Positions 1 to 5,387 of a stretch of DNA of 12,185 nt are shown here, one piece after another. Made by a program: the position numbers and the translations under genes. Position 1 is the first letter of the stretch, and each line of letters opens with the position of its first letter. A model generated the notes under the pieces. The model did no database searches and had not been told where the DNA came from. It worked only from the letters and a program-made list of their open reading frames with translations. Source of the DNA: AP-15 sp036404275 (lineage in GTDB: Bacteria; Pseudomonadota; Alphaproteobacteria; ATCC43930; CGMCC-115725); contig DASXAM010000047.1 of assembly GCA_036404275.1 (NCBI GenBank), forward strand, positions 1-12,185, read 5' to 3'.

Positions 1-1
1 T

Positions 2-274
2 TCACAACACCCCGATCCGGCCTTGCCATCCGGGATCGTCAATCCCGAGACCTTTGTCGGTGCCGGCGCTGGCCAGTTGCCCTGCATACCGCTCGCCGGC
101 CAGACCGCTTGCCCGCCGCTCGACCTCGCCGACGCCAACCCAGCCGAGGAGGACGTGCCCGAGCCGCCGGGTCTCGCCGTCGTCCTCGCCGGCCTCGCTC
201 TGTGGTCGATCTTCGCCCGCCGCCGCCAGCTCAGGCCGTCGCCGACCGGCTTCCGAGCCTCGGCCCATAGCTGA
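2..274 (+). CDS. PEP-CTERM sorting-domain protein, C-terminal part (5' end outside the window)
   Basis: The frame is open from the first bases, so the start lies upstream. The visible 90 residues are Pro- and Ala-rich with two Cys and no recognisable catalytic domain. Near the end comes VPEPPGLAVV, then a hydrophobic stretch (LAGLALWSIF) and a basic cluster ARRRQ. This Pro-Glu-Pro, membrane helix, arginine layout is the exosortase-recognised PEP-CTERM signal, consistent with the two clear PEP-CTERM proteins further on. Unusually, about 15 residues follow the arginine cluster, whereas this signal normally sits at the very C-terminus; read-through past an ancestral stop or a chance resemblance is possible. 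By family knowledge such proteins are exported by Sec, cleaved at PEP and retained at the surface or in exopolysaccharide. The body of the protein cannot be classified from this fragment. Confidence 0.6.
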   Translation, partial: SQHPDPALPSGIVNPETFVGAGAGQLPCIPLAGQTACPPLDLADANPAEEDVPEPPGLAVVLAGLALWSIFARRRQLRPSPTGFRASAHS

Positions 275-441
275 TGTCGAAGAGTACCCAAGGGGGAGTC
301 TGGGCGCCACCCGGTCTTTCGCCGGGACGGCGAGGCTCGCCCGCCCAAGGCTGAACCGCTCGTCTGCATCGTCGGAAGGCGATGGGTTTAACGGATGAGA
401 TCGCCCTGGCCGGCGGTCGATAGCGGGTCCATATTCGGCTG

Positions 442-633
442 ATGACTACTTTTGTCACGCTTCTGCTCGCGCTCGCCATGCTGGGCGTGTTGACCGTGCT
501 CGGTTTCGGTGTCGCGACGATGTTGCGCGGCGGCAATCCGCAGCGCTCGAACAAGCTGATGCAGGCGCGCGTCGTCATGCAGGGCCTGGCGCTGCTGCTG
601 TTGGCGATTTTGATGCTGCTCGGCCACCGCTGA
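442..633 (+). CDS. HIG1-like twin-transmembrane small protein
   Basis: A 63-residue membrane protein with two hydrophobic helices (about residues 4-26 and 46-60) joined by a short basic loop containing RGGNPQRSNKLMQARV. This two-helix layout and the loop with N-x-x-R/K-S-N-K-L-M-x-x-R are typical of the bacterial relatives of the HIG1 (hypoxia-induced gene 1) domain, which are common in alphaproteobacteria. In mitochondria HIG1 proteins associate with respiratory complexes; the bacterial role is not established. It lies 19 nt upstream of the cobalamin adenosyltransferase gene on the same strand, a neighbourhood seen in many alphaproteobacteria, so the two are probably co-transcribed. No strong Shine-Dalgarno sequence is visible before this ATG, but it gives the right N-terminus for the family. 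Confidence 0.85.
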   Translation: MTTFVTLLLALAMLGVLTVLGFGVATMLRGGNPQRSNKLMQARVVMQGLALLLLAILMLLGHR

Positions 634-652
634 GCCCTGCCGGCGACTTTCG

Positions 653-1225
653 ATGGTGCGGCTGACCCGCATCTATACCCGCGCGGGCGATCGGGGCGAG
701 ACCTCGCTCGGCGACGGCAGGCGGGTCGCCAAGCACGCGCGGCGCGTCGCCGCCTACGGCACGGTCGATGAGGCAAACGCCGCAATCGGCATCGCCCGGC
801 TACATACGGCATCGGCCGATGCTGAAGCCGATGCGATGCTTGGCCACATCCAGAACGACCTTTTCGATCTCGGCGCCGATCTGTGCACACCGGAAGACGG
901 CCGTCGGAGCGCTGGCGCGTTGCGCATCCTCGCCGTCCAGGTGGCGCGCCTCGAGCGCGAGATCGACGCGATGAACGCCGCCCTCGCCCCGCTCGCCTCG
1001 TTCATCCTGCCGGGGGGCAGCCCCGCCGCCGCTCATCTCCATCTGGCGCGAACGATCGTGCGCCGCGCCGAGCGCCTCGTCGCCGAGCTGGCGCAAGCCG
1101 AGCCGGTCAACCCCGAGGCGCTCAAATACCTGAACCGACTCTCCGACCACCTCTTCGTCCTCGGCCGGCGTCTGAACGATAACGGTGCCGGCGACATGCT
1201 CTGGGTCCCCGGCGCCACGCGCTGA
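653..1225 (+). CDS. pduO: PduO-type cob(I)alamin / cob(I)yrinic acid a,c-diamide adenosyltransferase
   Basis: A cytoplasmic enzyme of 190 residues, the usual single-domain length. It transfers the 5'-deoxyadenosyl group of ATP to Co(I) of cobalamin or its precursor, giving adenosylcobalamin. The N-terminal nucleotide-binding signature is clear: TRAGDRGETSLGDG followed by RVAKHARRVAAYGTVDEANA (about residues 9-43). Further family motifs are QNDLFDLGADL (about 75-85), SFILPGGSPAAAH (about 115-127), RTIVRRAERL and YLNRLSDHLFVLGRR near the C-terminus; the Arg/Asn/Asp of these helices build the trimer active site in the family. It starts 19 nt after the HIG1-like gene. In many alphaproteobacteria etfBA follows, but here a secreted peptidase gene does, so the usual cluster is broken at this point. 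Note that it belongs to the PduO/MMAB fold, not the unrelated CobA/CobO (BtuR) fold. Confidence 0.93.
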   Translation: MVRLTRIYTRAGDRGETSLGDGRRVAKHARRVAAYGTVDEANAAIGIARLHTASADAEADAMLGHIQNDLFDLGADLCTPEDGRRSAGALRILAVQVARLEREIDAMNAALAPLASFILPGGSPAAAHLHLARTIVRRAERLVAELAQAEPVNPEALKYLNRLSDHLFVLGRRLNDNGAGDMLWVPGATR

Positions 1226-1408
1226 GCGCCGGTGCGTCCGGCTGCGCTAATCCGTAAATGACCAAAATTTGACGCGAAAAATCGGCTAATTTTGACGGAA
1301 TGCGACATTTTGCTGACGATTTTTCAACTTTTCCACCTCTAGTCTGTCCTCGCGATCGGCCTTCTTCCCCCCTTCCGGACCGATCGCAACCCCGATTGCG
1401 AGGATGCG
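1226..1408 (+). promoter_or_regulatory. Promoter region of the secreted peptidase, with phased GACG boxes
   Basis: This 183-nt leader is clearly more AT-rich at 1255-1335 than the flanking genes. TTTGACG occurs at 1268-1274 and 1291-1297, and a related TGCTGACGA at 1311-1319. The GACG cores begin at 1271, 1294 and 1315, i.e. 23 and 21 nt apart, close to two helical turns each. TTGACG at 1292-1297 could serve as a -35 box, but the matching -10 (GACGAT, 1315-1320) is poor. A Shine-Dalgarno-like GCGAGGA at 1398-1404 precedes the ATG at 1409. No hairpin terminator for the upstream gene is evident. The role as regulator boxes is inference. Confidence 0.35.
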
Positions 1409-2521
1409 ATGAGGAGGTTCTTCTGTGCGGCGCTGGCCGCGGTGTTCGCTGTGTTATTCAGCCTGGCGCCGGTCGCGGCACAGCAGGGAAATCAGCCGTC
1501 CGGGGTCCTGCATCGGCCGATGCAGCCCTACCTCAACCACGACGGTACCGTAAGGCGGTTGCGCGGCGTGGCCACGACGACGAGCTGGTCAGGCTATGCG
1601 GTCAAGACCGCTGCCCCCTACAAGAGTGCGTCAGCGACCTGGCAGGTACCGGACGTCGCCTATGACGGCGGCAAAACGCCTTATGGCTACGAATACGTGT
1701 TTGACTGGGTGGGCGTCGGCGGCGACGGCGATTCGACGCTGATCCAGCTCGGCACCGAATCGGTCGTCTCGACCGCCGGCGCCAAGACCTTTTACGCCTG
1801 GTACGAACTCTACCCGGCCGTCTCGCAATTGATCGCGCTGCCGGTCAAGCCCGGCGACATCGTCACCGCGTCGCTCCAATGCACCGCCGCCTGCACCCCG
1901 GCGCAGACCCAAACCTGGCACCTGACGCTCACCAACGCGACCCAGGGCTGGAATTGGGCGCAGAATTTCCAGTACCAGTCGAGCATGGCGTCGGCCGAGT
2001 GGATCACCGAGCCGCCCTATTACAACGGGACCCTGCCGCTTGCCGATTATGGCGAGGCCAATTACGACCCGGTCATGGCAAACGGCGCCAACCCCAACCT
2101 GTCGTTGGCGACGAACGGCATCATCGCGATGGACAGCTGGGGCCAGACCTCGAACCCGTCGCCGCCGGTCAATGGCGACGCCTTTGGCACCTGCTGGGGC
2201 AAGACCACGTTGACCCCCTGCACCGCCGGCACGGTAACCCCGCCGCCGCCGGTCGTCACCGCCGCGCTCGCTGCCAACCCGAAATCGATCACCGCCGGGC
2301 AGTCTTCGACGCTGACCTGGAGCTCGACCAACGCCACCTCCTGCACCGGCAGCGGCTTTCCGGCCTCCGGAACCTCCGGCTCGGCAACCGTCTCGCCCAC
2401 CGTGACGACCTCCTATTCGGTCACCTGCACGGCCGGTGAAGACCCCGCAACCGCGATGGCGACCGTGACCGTCGGCTCCTCCGGAGGAGGGACGACCTGC
2501 CACGGCAAAAAGTGCCGCTGA
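1409..2521 (+). CDS. Secreted eqolisin-type glutamic endopeptidase (family G1) with C-terminal Ig-like domain
   Basis: 370 residues. Residues 1-25 are a Sec signal peptide ending in PVAAQQ, followed by a short propeptide-like stretch. The G1 domain spans about residues 57-265: the conserved WSGYAV (60-65), ATWQVPDV (76-83), WVGVGGDGDSTLIQLGTE (100-117), YAWYELYP (129-136) and SAEWITEPP (195-203). Aligned with scytalidoglutamic peptidase, Q113 (in LIQLG) and E201 (last Glu of AEWITE) are the catalytic Gln/Glu pair. Family members are pepstatin-insensitive proteases active at low pH. A proline linker (about 277-282) leads to a roughly 70-residue Ig-like beta domain (about 284-356), and the protein ends in a Gly linker and CHGKKCR. 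The start is supported by GCGAGGA just upstream of the ATG. Neighbours are unrelated by function: the adenosyltransferase lies upstream and a PEP-CTERM gene converges from downstream. G1 peptidases are best known from fungi, so transfer is possible but not shown. Confidence 0.88.
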   Translation: MRRFFCAALAAVFAVLFSLAPVAAQQGNQPSGVLHRPMQPYLNHDGTVRRLRGVATTTSWSGYAVKTAAPYKSASATWQVPDVAYDGGKTPYGYEYVFDWVGVGGDGDSTLIQLGTESVVSTAGAKTFYAWYELYPAVSQLIALPVKPGDIVTASLQCTAACTPAQTQTWHLTLTNATQGWNWAQNFQYQSSMASAEWITEPPYYNGTLPLADYGEANYDPVMANGANPNLSLATNGIIAMDSWGQTSNPSPPVNGDAFGTCWGKTTLTPCTAGTVTPPPPVVTAALAANPKSITAGQSSTLTWSSTNATSCTGSGFPASGTSGSATVSPTVTTSYSVTCTAGEDPATAMATVTVGSSGGGTTCHGKKCR

Positions 2522-2551
2522 CGGCAAGCTTGATCGCGGGCGGCATAAAAA

Positions 2552-2578
2552 AAGGCGCGACCCCGAGGGTCGCGCCTT
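2552..2578 (-). terminator. Rho-independent terminator of the first PEP-CTERM gene
   Basis: A perfect 12-bp stem: AAGGCGCGACCC at 2552-2563 pairs with GGGTCGCGCCTT at 2567-2578 around a 3-nt loop. Read on the minus strand the hairpin runs into a run of seven T (plus-strand A at 2547-2553), so it ends transcripts of the minus-strand gene whose stop is at 2609. On the plus strand only two T follow, so it should act weakly, if at all, for the converging peptidase gene. The same stem recurs at 4149-4175. Confidence 0.92.
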
Positions 2579-2608
2579 GGGCTGGGCAAAACTACCGGAT
2601 ACCGCCGA

Positions 2609-3340
2609 TCAGACCGACCGTCGCCGCCGAGCCAATCCCAACAGCATCAGTGCGCCCCCAATCAGCGCGAGCGCGCTCGGCTCCGGCACCACCGGCGGCC
2701 CCGATCCGCAATTCGGGGTGCCGGGAGTGCAAGATGTACCCGGCACAGTGACTTCATTTAGCCGCGTGCCGAGCGTGAAGGTCACGGAAGCGAACGTCGT
2801 ATCGGTGGTGATTGCCGCATCGGAAATCACGAACGTCCCTGTCCCATTTATGTATGGAGAAAAGGTCCCGTTCGTGATCGACCCGTTTGCGTTGCTGTAA
2901 TTACCGCTACCATCGGGTGGGCCGATGATCATGTTGATCGGCTGGGCGCCCGAGAACGTGTCGAGCACGATCTGTCCGCCCGACGTGCCGGCCTCCCAAT
3001 GGGTCGGCGGGCCAGGCGAGGTGACATAAGGTCCGGTGTTGCTGGTCACGGTTATCAGGCCGCCGGTCTGGGAGGTCAGCGAAGCCGAACCCACTGTCCC
3101 GTTTGGCGTTATCTCGAAATTGCTGATCAGATCGCCGGCCGAAGTGGGGTTGGCCTGGGTGTTGGTCAGCACCACCGTCAAAGTGCCGGCTCCGGGTGTG
3201 AGTATGGCATTGCCCATGCACGCTTCGGGACAGCCGCCGGAAAAATTGAAGCCAAACGTGGTTGCCTTCGCTGCCCCGCCCGCCGCGGCCAACGCAGCCG
3301 CGGCCAGCGCTCCTCCGAGAAATGCATTGATTTTCCGCAT
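2609..3340 (-). CDS. PEP-CTERM sorting-domain surface protein
   Basis: 243 residues. An AGGAG at 3346-3350, 5 nt before the ATG at 3340, decides the start; an in-frame upstream extension to 3445 would overlap the sigma-54 promoter and lacks a ribosome site. Residues 1-26 are a signal peptide (MRKINAFLGG, alanine-rich core, AKA-T). The mature part (27-200) is Gly/Ser/Thr/Asn-rich, beta-type, with an early Cys pair (C37, C41) and no enzyme motif; its function is unknown. Residues 204-211 form CTPGTPNC, followed by VPEPSALALIGG from 218, a hydrophobic helix and RRRR before the final SV. This is a textbook PEP-CTERM signal, cut and anchored by an exosortase at the outer surface. It shares C-terminus, terminator and promoter layout with the gene at 4205-4963, so the two are members of one regulon. 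Confidence 0.9.
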   Translation of the reverse strand: MRKINAFLGGALAAAALAAAGGAAKATTFGFNFSGGCPEACMGNAILTPGAGTLTVVLTNTQANPTSAGDLISNFEITPNGTVGSASLTSQTGGLITVTSNTGPYVTSPGPPTHWEAGTSGGQIVLDTFSGAQPINMIIGPPDGSGNYSNANGSITNGTFSPYINGTGTFVISDAAITTDTTFASVTFTLGTRLNEVTVPGTSCTPGTPNCGSGPPVVPEPSALALIGGALMLLGLARRRRSV

Positions 3341-3429
3341 GAAAACTCCTTTGAGCTTACCAGCGCGCGGTGCCGCACCATCCCGACGCGGCACTGGCTG
3401 GCAAGGTGCTACCCCTTGCGTTGGGTTAC

Positions 3430-3444
3430 GCAAGCCGCATGCCA
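3430..3444 (-). promoter_or_regulatory. Sigma-54 (RpoN) promoter of the first PEP-CTERM gene
   Basis: On the minus strand the sequence reads TGGCATGCGGCTTGC: GG at -24, exactly ten bases, GC at -12, with the preferred TTGC at the -12 side. Transcription would begin near 3418-3420, leaving a leader of about 80 nt before the ATG at 3340. Sigma-54 promoters need an ATP-driven activator bound upstream, and the inverted-repeat site at 3509-3525 fits that need. The assignment rests on consensus match plus the parallel arrangement at the second gene. Confidence 0.8.
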
Positions 3445-3508
3445 TTTCGCGAGATCCGCGGAATCCCTAGCCCTTAAGGTTAACCCACATCATACGGATC
3501 GTTCGGGT

Positions 3509-3525
3509 TGTCAAGAATTCCGTCG
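3509..3525 (-). promoter_or_regulatory. Probable activator (enhancer-binding protein) site, copy 1
   Basis: Plus-strand TGTCAAGAATTCCGTCG, a near match to the copy at 5073-5089. It lies 64 nt upstream of the sigma-54 promoter at 3430-3444, the same distance as in the second PEP-CTERM gene. The two outer bases of the right arm differ (GTCG instead of GACA), so this arm is weaker. Position and symmetry fit a dimeric sigma-54 activator. In Zoogloea, PEP-CTERM genes are reported to be controlled by RpoN and the PrsK/PrsR two-component system; a PrsR-like protein is the obvious candidate, by inference. Confidence 0.7.
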
Positions 3526-3740
3526 GCTTTCCCGCTAGTTTTGCCAGGCGTCGTCGGCACTGTCCTGTAAACGATCAGCAACTATTAGAGTATCGAATAG
3601 TTTGATCGAATCATACTTATGACATAATTAGTTACACTTTAATGCTTTGTGGGTTAAAATTAGGCACGAGGTGCTTCCTTTTATCATTTTTACCGTGCAC
3701 GATCTTGCGGCGCTCTGAGGCACACTTTATCCTGCTTAAT

Positions 3741-3753
3741 GCAATATCGTCCA
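3741..3753 (-). promoter_or_regulatory. Degenerate sigma-54-like promoter facing no gene
   Basis: The minus strand reads TGGACGATATTGC. It resembles the promoter at 4994-5008 (TGGCACGAAAGTTGC) with two single-base losses, so the GG-to-GC spacing is 8 instead of 10. It sits 63 nt from the activator-type site at 3817-3833, against 64 nt in the two intact units. Because sigma-54 depends strictly on spacing, this promoter is probably inactive. No PEP-CTERM gene lies downstream on the minus strand before the first gene's own control region. Confidence 0.4.
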
Positions 3754-3816
3754 ACAAAGACGCGGCAAAGTTAATGGTGATCGGCCGGTGGCGGCAAATG
3801 TGGGCAATCGAAGAGG

Positions 3817-3833
3817 TGTCAAGGATTCCGACA
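3817..3833 (-). promoter_or_regulatory. Probable activator site, copy 2 (orphan)
   Basis: Plus-strand TGTCAAGGATTCCGACA has both outer arms (TGTC and GACA) intact and differs from the copy at 5073-5089 at two inner positions only. No gene starts within reach in either direction, and the only sigma-54-like sequence at the expected distance (3741-3753) is damaged. It may be a relic of a lost PEP-CTERM transcription unit or an extra docking site for the shared regulator. Confidence 0.6.
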
Positions 3834-4148
3834 CGGCGTCGGCAAATTTTACAGATCGCGCATCGTAGGCCCCGTTTGCATCCGGGCCGAGGGATTGCTG
3901 CGCTATGTCAATTTTTGGCCTCGGTGTCGGGGCCCTTTCGTCCGAGCTGCAGATCGGTTGGCCGGTCGGCTCGCCGAGCCGAGTGCCACCGCTTGGTGAT
4001 GCCGATGTGTGACGCAACTTGGCACGTGCTCGGGGCCGCGCGCGGCGCGTAGCAATGGCGCACTCCAAAGGAGGTATGGCCAACAGGCACCGACGCACCG
4101 ATTCGGCAACTAAACGGAGGCCCAGGCTAGCTTTACTCTTAACGAGAA

Positions 4149-4175
4149 AAGGCGCGACCCGGAGGGTCGCGCCTT
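4149..4175 (-). terminator. Rho-independent terminator of the second PEP-CTERM gene
   Basis: The stem AAGGCGCGACCC (4149-4160) / GGGTCGCGCCTT (4164-4175), with a 3-nt loop, is identical in both arms to the hairpin at 2552-2578. On the minus strand it is followed by TTTTC. The gene's stop codon is about 30 nt away at 4205. Identity continues for several bases beyond the stem (TTGGGCT on the plus strand), which argues for duplication rather than chance. Confidence 0.9.
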
Positions 4176-4204
4176 GGGCTTAGCGAAGTCTTAAAAGAGG
4201 CCGC

Positions 4205-4963
4205 TTAGACCGACCGCCGCCGCCAAGCCAAACCAAACACCAGCAGCGCGCCGCCAACGAGCGCCAATGCGCTCGGCTCGGGGACTATCGGCGGCCCGAA
4301 GCTGCAGGTTGGAGTCCCGGGCGTGCAAGTGATGTCGCCTTCGCCAGGCCCGGTGCCATACTGGAAATCAACCTGCGTGATCTGTGAGAGAGCAAAGGTC
4401 GAATTCGCCGGAAGGGTGATGTCGATCGTGATCGAATTTTCGATGTAAGTGCGGGACGTCAGGCCGTCTTGATTGAGATTGGTTCCGGTCCCGACGAGCC
4501 CAAAGGCCGATCCATCGAGCATATCGCCGCAGTTGGCAGACCCGCAGAGATTGCCCTTACCGGTCCCGACGCCAAAGCCCGAGCTTGCGGCGCCGCCCAC
4601 AAGATATGCCCATTCCTGACCAACAGTGTGGGAATCCGGAGAACCGAGCGCCACCTTCGAGCTGCCCGCGGTTATTGTCGCCGACCCGGAGCTGCTCGGC
4701 AGAGGCGTCGCCGGAGCCGGAACAGCGTTAAACCCAACATTGGTCAGCACACTGGCCTGCGAGTTGGCCACGTTGTTGTTTGTCAGCACGATCTGAAAGA
4801 CGTTGCCGGTAAGGGAAAAATCAACCGTCGCCGAAATTGGCGAGCCGTCGCTGTCGGTGCCGGTGCCGGTCACGATCAGGTCGGCGAAGGCGGGCACGCT
4901 GGTCACGCCCATTGCGCCGGCAAACGCCGCGGCAAGCAGGAGTTTCGAATTCGACGGAATCAT
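4205..4963 (-). CDS. PEP-CTERM surface protein (possibly XDD-type exosortase-dependent protein)
   Basis: 252 residues. An ATG at 4969 is abutted by AGGAG with no spacer, so the in-frame ATG at 4963, with a 6-nt spacer, is the better start. Residues 1-28 are a signal peptide (KLLLAAAFAGAMG core, PAFA-D cleavage). The body is Gly/Ser/Thr-rich beta-type with C140/C145 as a close Cys pair; about residues 196-206 read TQVDFQYGTGP, which recalls the exosortase-dependent XDD surface families, though this is from memory. CTPGTPTC at 213-220 precedes VPEPSALALVGG (from 227), a hydrophobic helix and RRR at the end, the PEP-CTERM signal. Function beyond surface location is unknown. Its C-terminal 40 residues closely match those of the protein at 2609-3340 while the N-terminal parts do not, as in families that share sorting modules. 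A canonical sigma-54 promoter lies directly upstream. Confidence 0.9.
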   Translation of the reverse strand: MIPSNSKLLLAAAFAGAMGVTSVPAFADLIVTGTGTDSDGSPISATVDFSLTGNVFQIVLTNNNVANSQASVLTNVGFNAVPAPATPLPSSSGSATITAGSSKVALGSPDSHTVGQEWAYLVGGAASSGFGVGTGKGNLCGSANCGDMLDGSAFGLVGTGTNLNQDGLTSRTYIENSITIDITLPANSTFALSQITQVDFQYGTGPGEGDITCTPGTPTCSFGPPIVPEPSALALVGGALLVFGLAWRRRSV

Positions 4964-4993
4964 ACGCATCTCCTAATGTTCGGAGATAGTGGA

Positions 4994-5008
4994 GCAACTT
5001 TCGTGCCA
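4994..5008 (-). promoter_or_regulatory. Sigma-54 (RpoN) promoter of the second PEP-CTERM gene
   Basis: The minus strand reads TGGCACGAAAGTTGC, an exact match to the sigma-54 consensus TGGCACG-N4-TTGC. The GC of the -12 element ends at 4994, so transcription should start near 4982, about 20 nt before the ATG at 4963 and just ahead of the AGGAG. This is the strongest promoter in the window, and its match supports the start chosen for the gene. Confidence 0.9.
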
Positions 5009-5072
5009 CCCTAGGCCATGCCCAGGGGTTGATGGTTAACACTGAATGCCCGCAGCACTAGAACGGCAAGAA

Positions 5073-5089
5073 TGTCAGGAATTCCGACA
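5073..5089 (-). promoter_or_regulatory. Probable activator (enhancer-binding protein) site, copy 3
   Basis: TGTCAGGAATTCCGACA on the plus strand: outer arms TGTC/GACA flank the self-complementary GGAATTCC. It lies 64 nt upstream of the sigma-54 promoter at 4994-5008, exactly the spacing found at the other PEP-CTERM gene. The symmetry indicates a dimeric regulator of the sigma-54 activator class. This is the best-formed copy of the motif. Confidence 0.75.
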
Positions 5090-5161
5090 GGCACGGCGAT
5101 GGCGATGCGAGGAGATCGATACAGCCTTCAAAAAGATCAATGGGTTAGAGCAAAACCCGTC

Positions 5162-5178
5162 CGTAAGGTATTCCGACG
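5162..5178 (-). promoter_or_regulatory. Degenerate activator-type site, copy 4
   Basis: CGTAAGGTATTCCGACG matches the 5073-5089 copy at 13 of 17 positions and keeps the ATTCCGAC half. It begins 89 nt from that copy. It could be a secondary, weaker activator site for the second PEP-CTERM gene, since such activators often bind in pairs. No sigma-54 promoter at the 64-nt distance belongs to it. Confidence 0.35.
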
Positions 5179-5387
5179 GTTCCACGATCAGGGCTGGACC
5201 GCCTGACAAGCCTTCGACCGTCGCGGGGGCCAGCCCGGCGCCTCGATCGCAACCCGCGCCTCCGTCCCAATCCCACCCTGCGGCATTCGCCCCGGCATTG
5301 ACCGCGCGCCACGCCCGGTCCAGGATTCGGATGGAAATTCGAGGGAGCGGGCGCCTTTTCCCCGCGGCAAGAGGTTCGGCAGCACCG

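Larger units (their letters stand above)
3526..4148. other. Long non-coding stretch with AT-rich island
   Basis: No convincing gene was found between the control region of the first PEP-CTERM gene and the terminator of the second. The open frames present have no ribosome site and unnatural Arg/Cys-rich translations. Positions 3601-3660 contain only 16 G or C in 60 bases, in striking contrast to the GC-rich surroundings. An inverted repeat AACTATT (3580-3586) / AATAGTT (3596-3602) with a 9-nt loop and a direct repeat ATCGAAT (3592-3598 and 3606-3612) lie at its left edge. The right half returns to high GC and holds the orphan activator site at 3817-3833. It could be remains of a lost third PEP-CTERM unit, or an unrecognised small RNA. 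Confidence 0.55.
4964..5387. other. Divergent intergenic region between PEP-CTERM gene and monooxygenase
   Basis: This 424-nt stretch holds the control elements of the minus-strand PEP-CTERM gene (leader, sigma-54 promoter, activator sites) in its left part. An open frame runs through it in phase with the plus-strand monooxygenase from 5046, but its first 114 codons encode Pro/Arg/Ala-rich sequence unlike the family and overlap the regulatory sites, so I treat it as non-coding. No clear sigma-70 promoter for the plus-strand gene could be picked out. Confidence 0.6.

Noticed and set aside
1631..2527. Minus-strand frame of 298 codons opposite the peptidase
   Set aside because: Antisense shadow; the translation is Gly/Arg/Ala-biased with no domain, while the plus strand shows full G1 motifs.
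3884..3898. Possible plus-strand sigma-54 promoter (GG-N10-GC) right of the orphan site
   Set aside because: The -24 side is GGGCCG rather than TGGCAC, the distance to the site is 50 nt instead of 64, and no gene follows on the plus strand.
3642..4052. Plus-strand open frame of 136 codons in the long intergenic region
   Set aside because: No ribosome site, start in AT-rich non-coding DNA, Arg/Cys-rich translation without domain pattern, and it overlaps the orphan activator site.
4075..4182. Small plus-strand frame (35 codons) preceded by AAAGGAGGT
   Set aside because: The Shine-Dalgarno sequence abuts the ATG with almost no spacer, and the frame runs through the terminator hairpin of the minus-strand gene.
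5046..5387. N-terminal extension of the first luciferase-like monooxygenase
   Set aside because: The 114 extra residues are low-complexity Pro/Arg/Ala sequence, overlap the PEP-CTERM activator sites, and precede the family-typical start MIKRFHALYVG.
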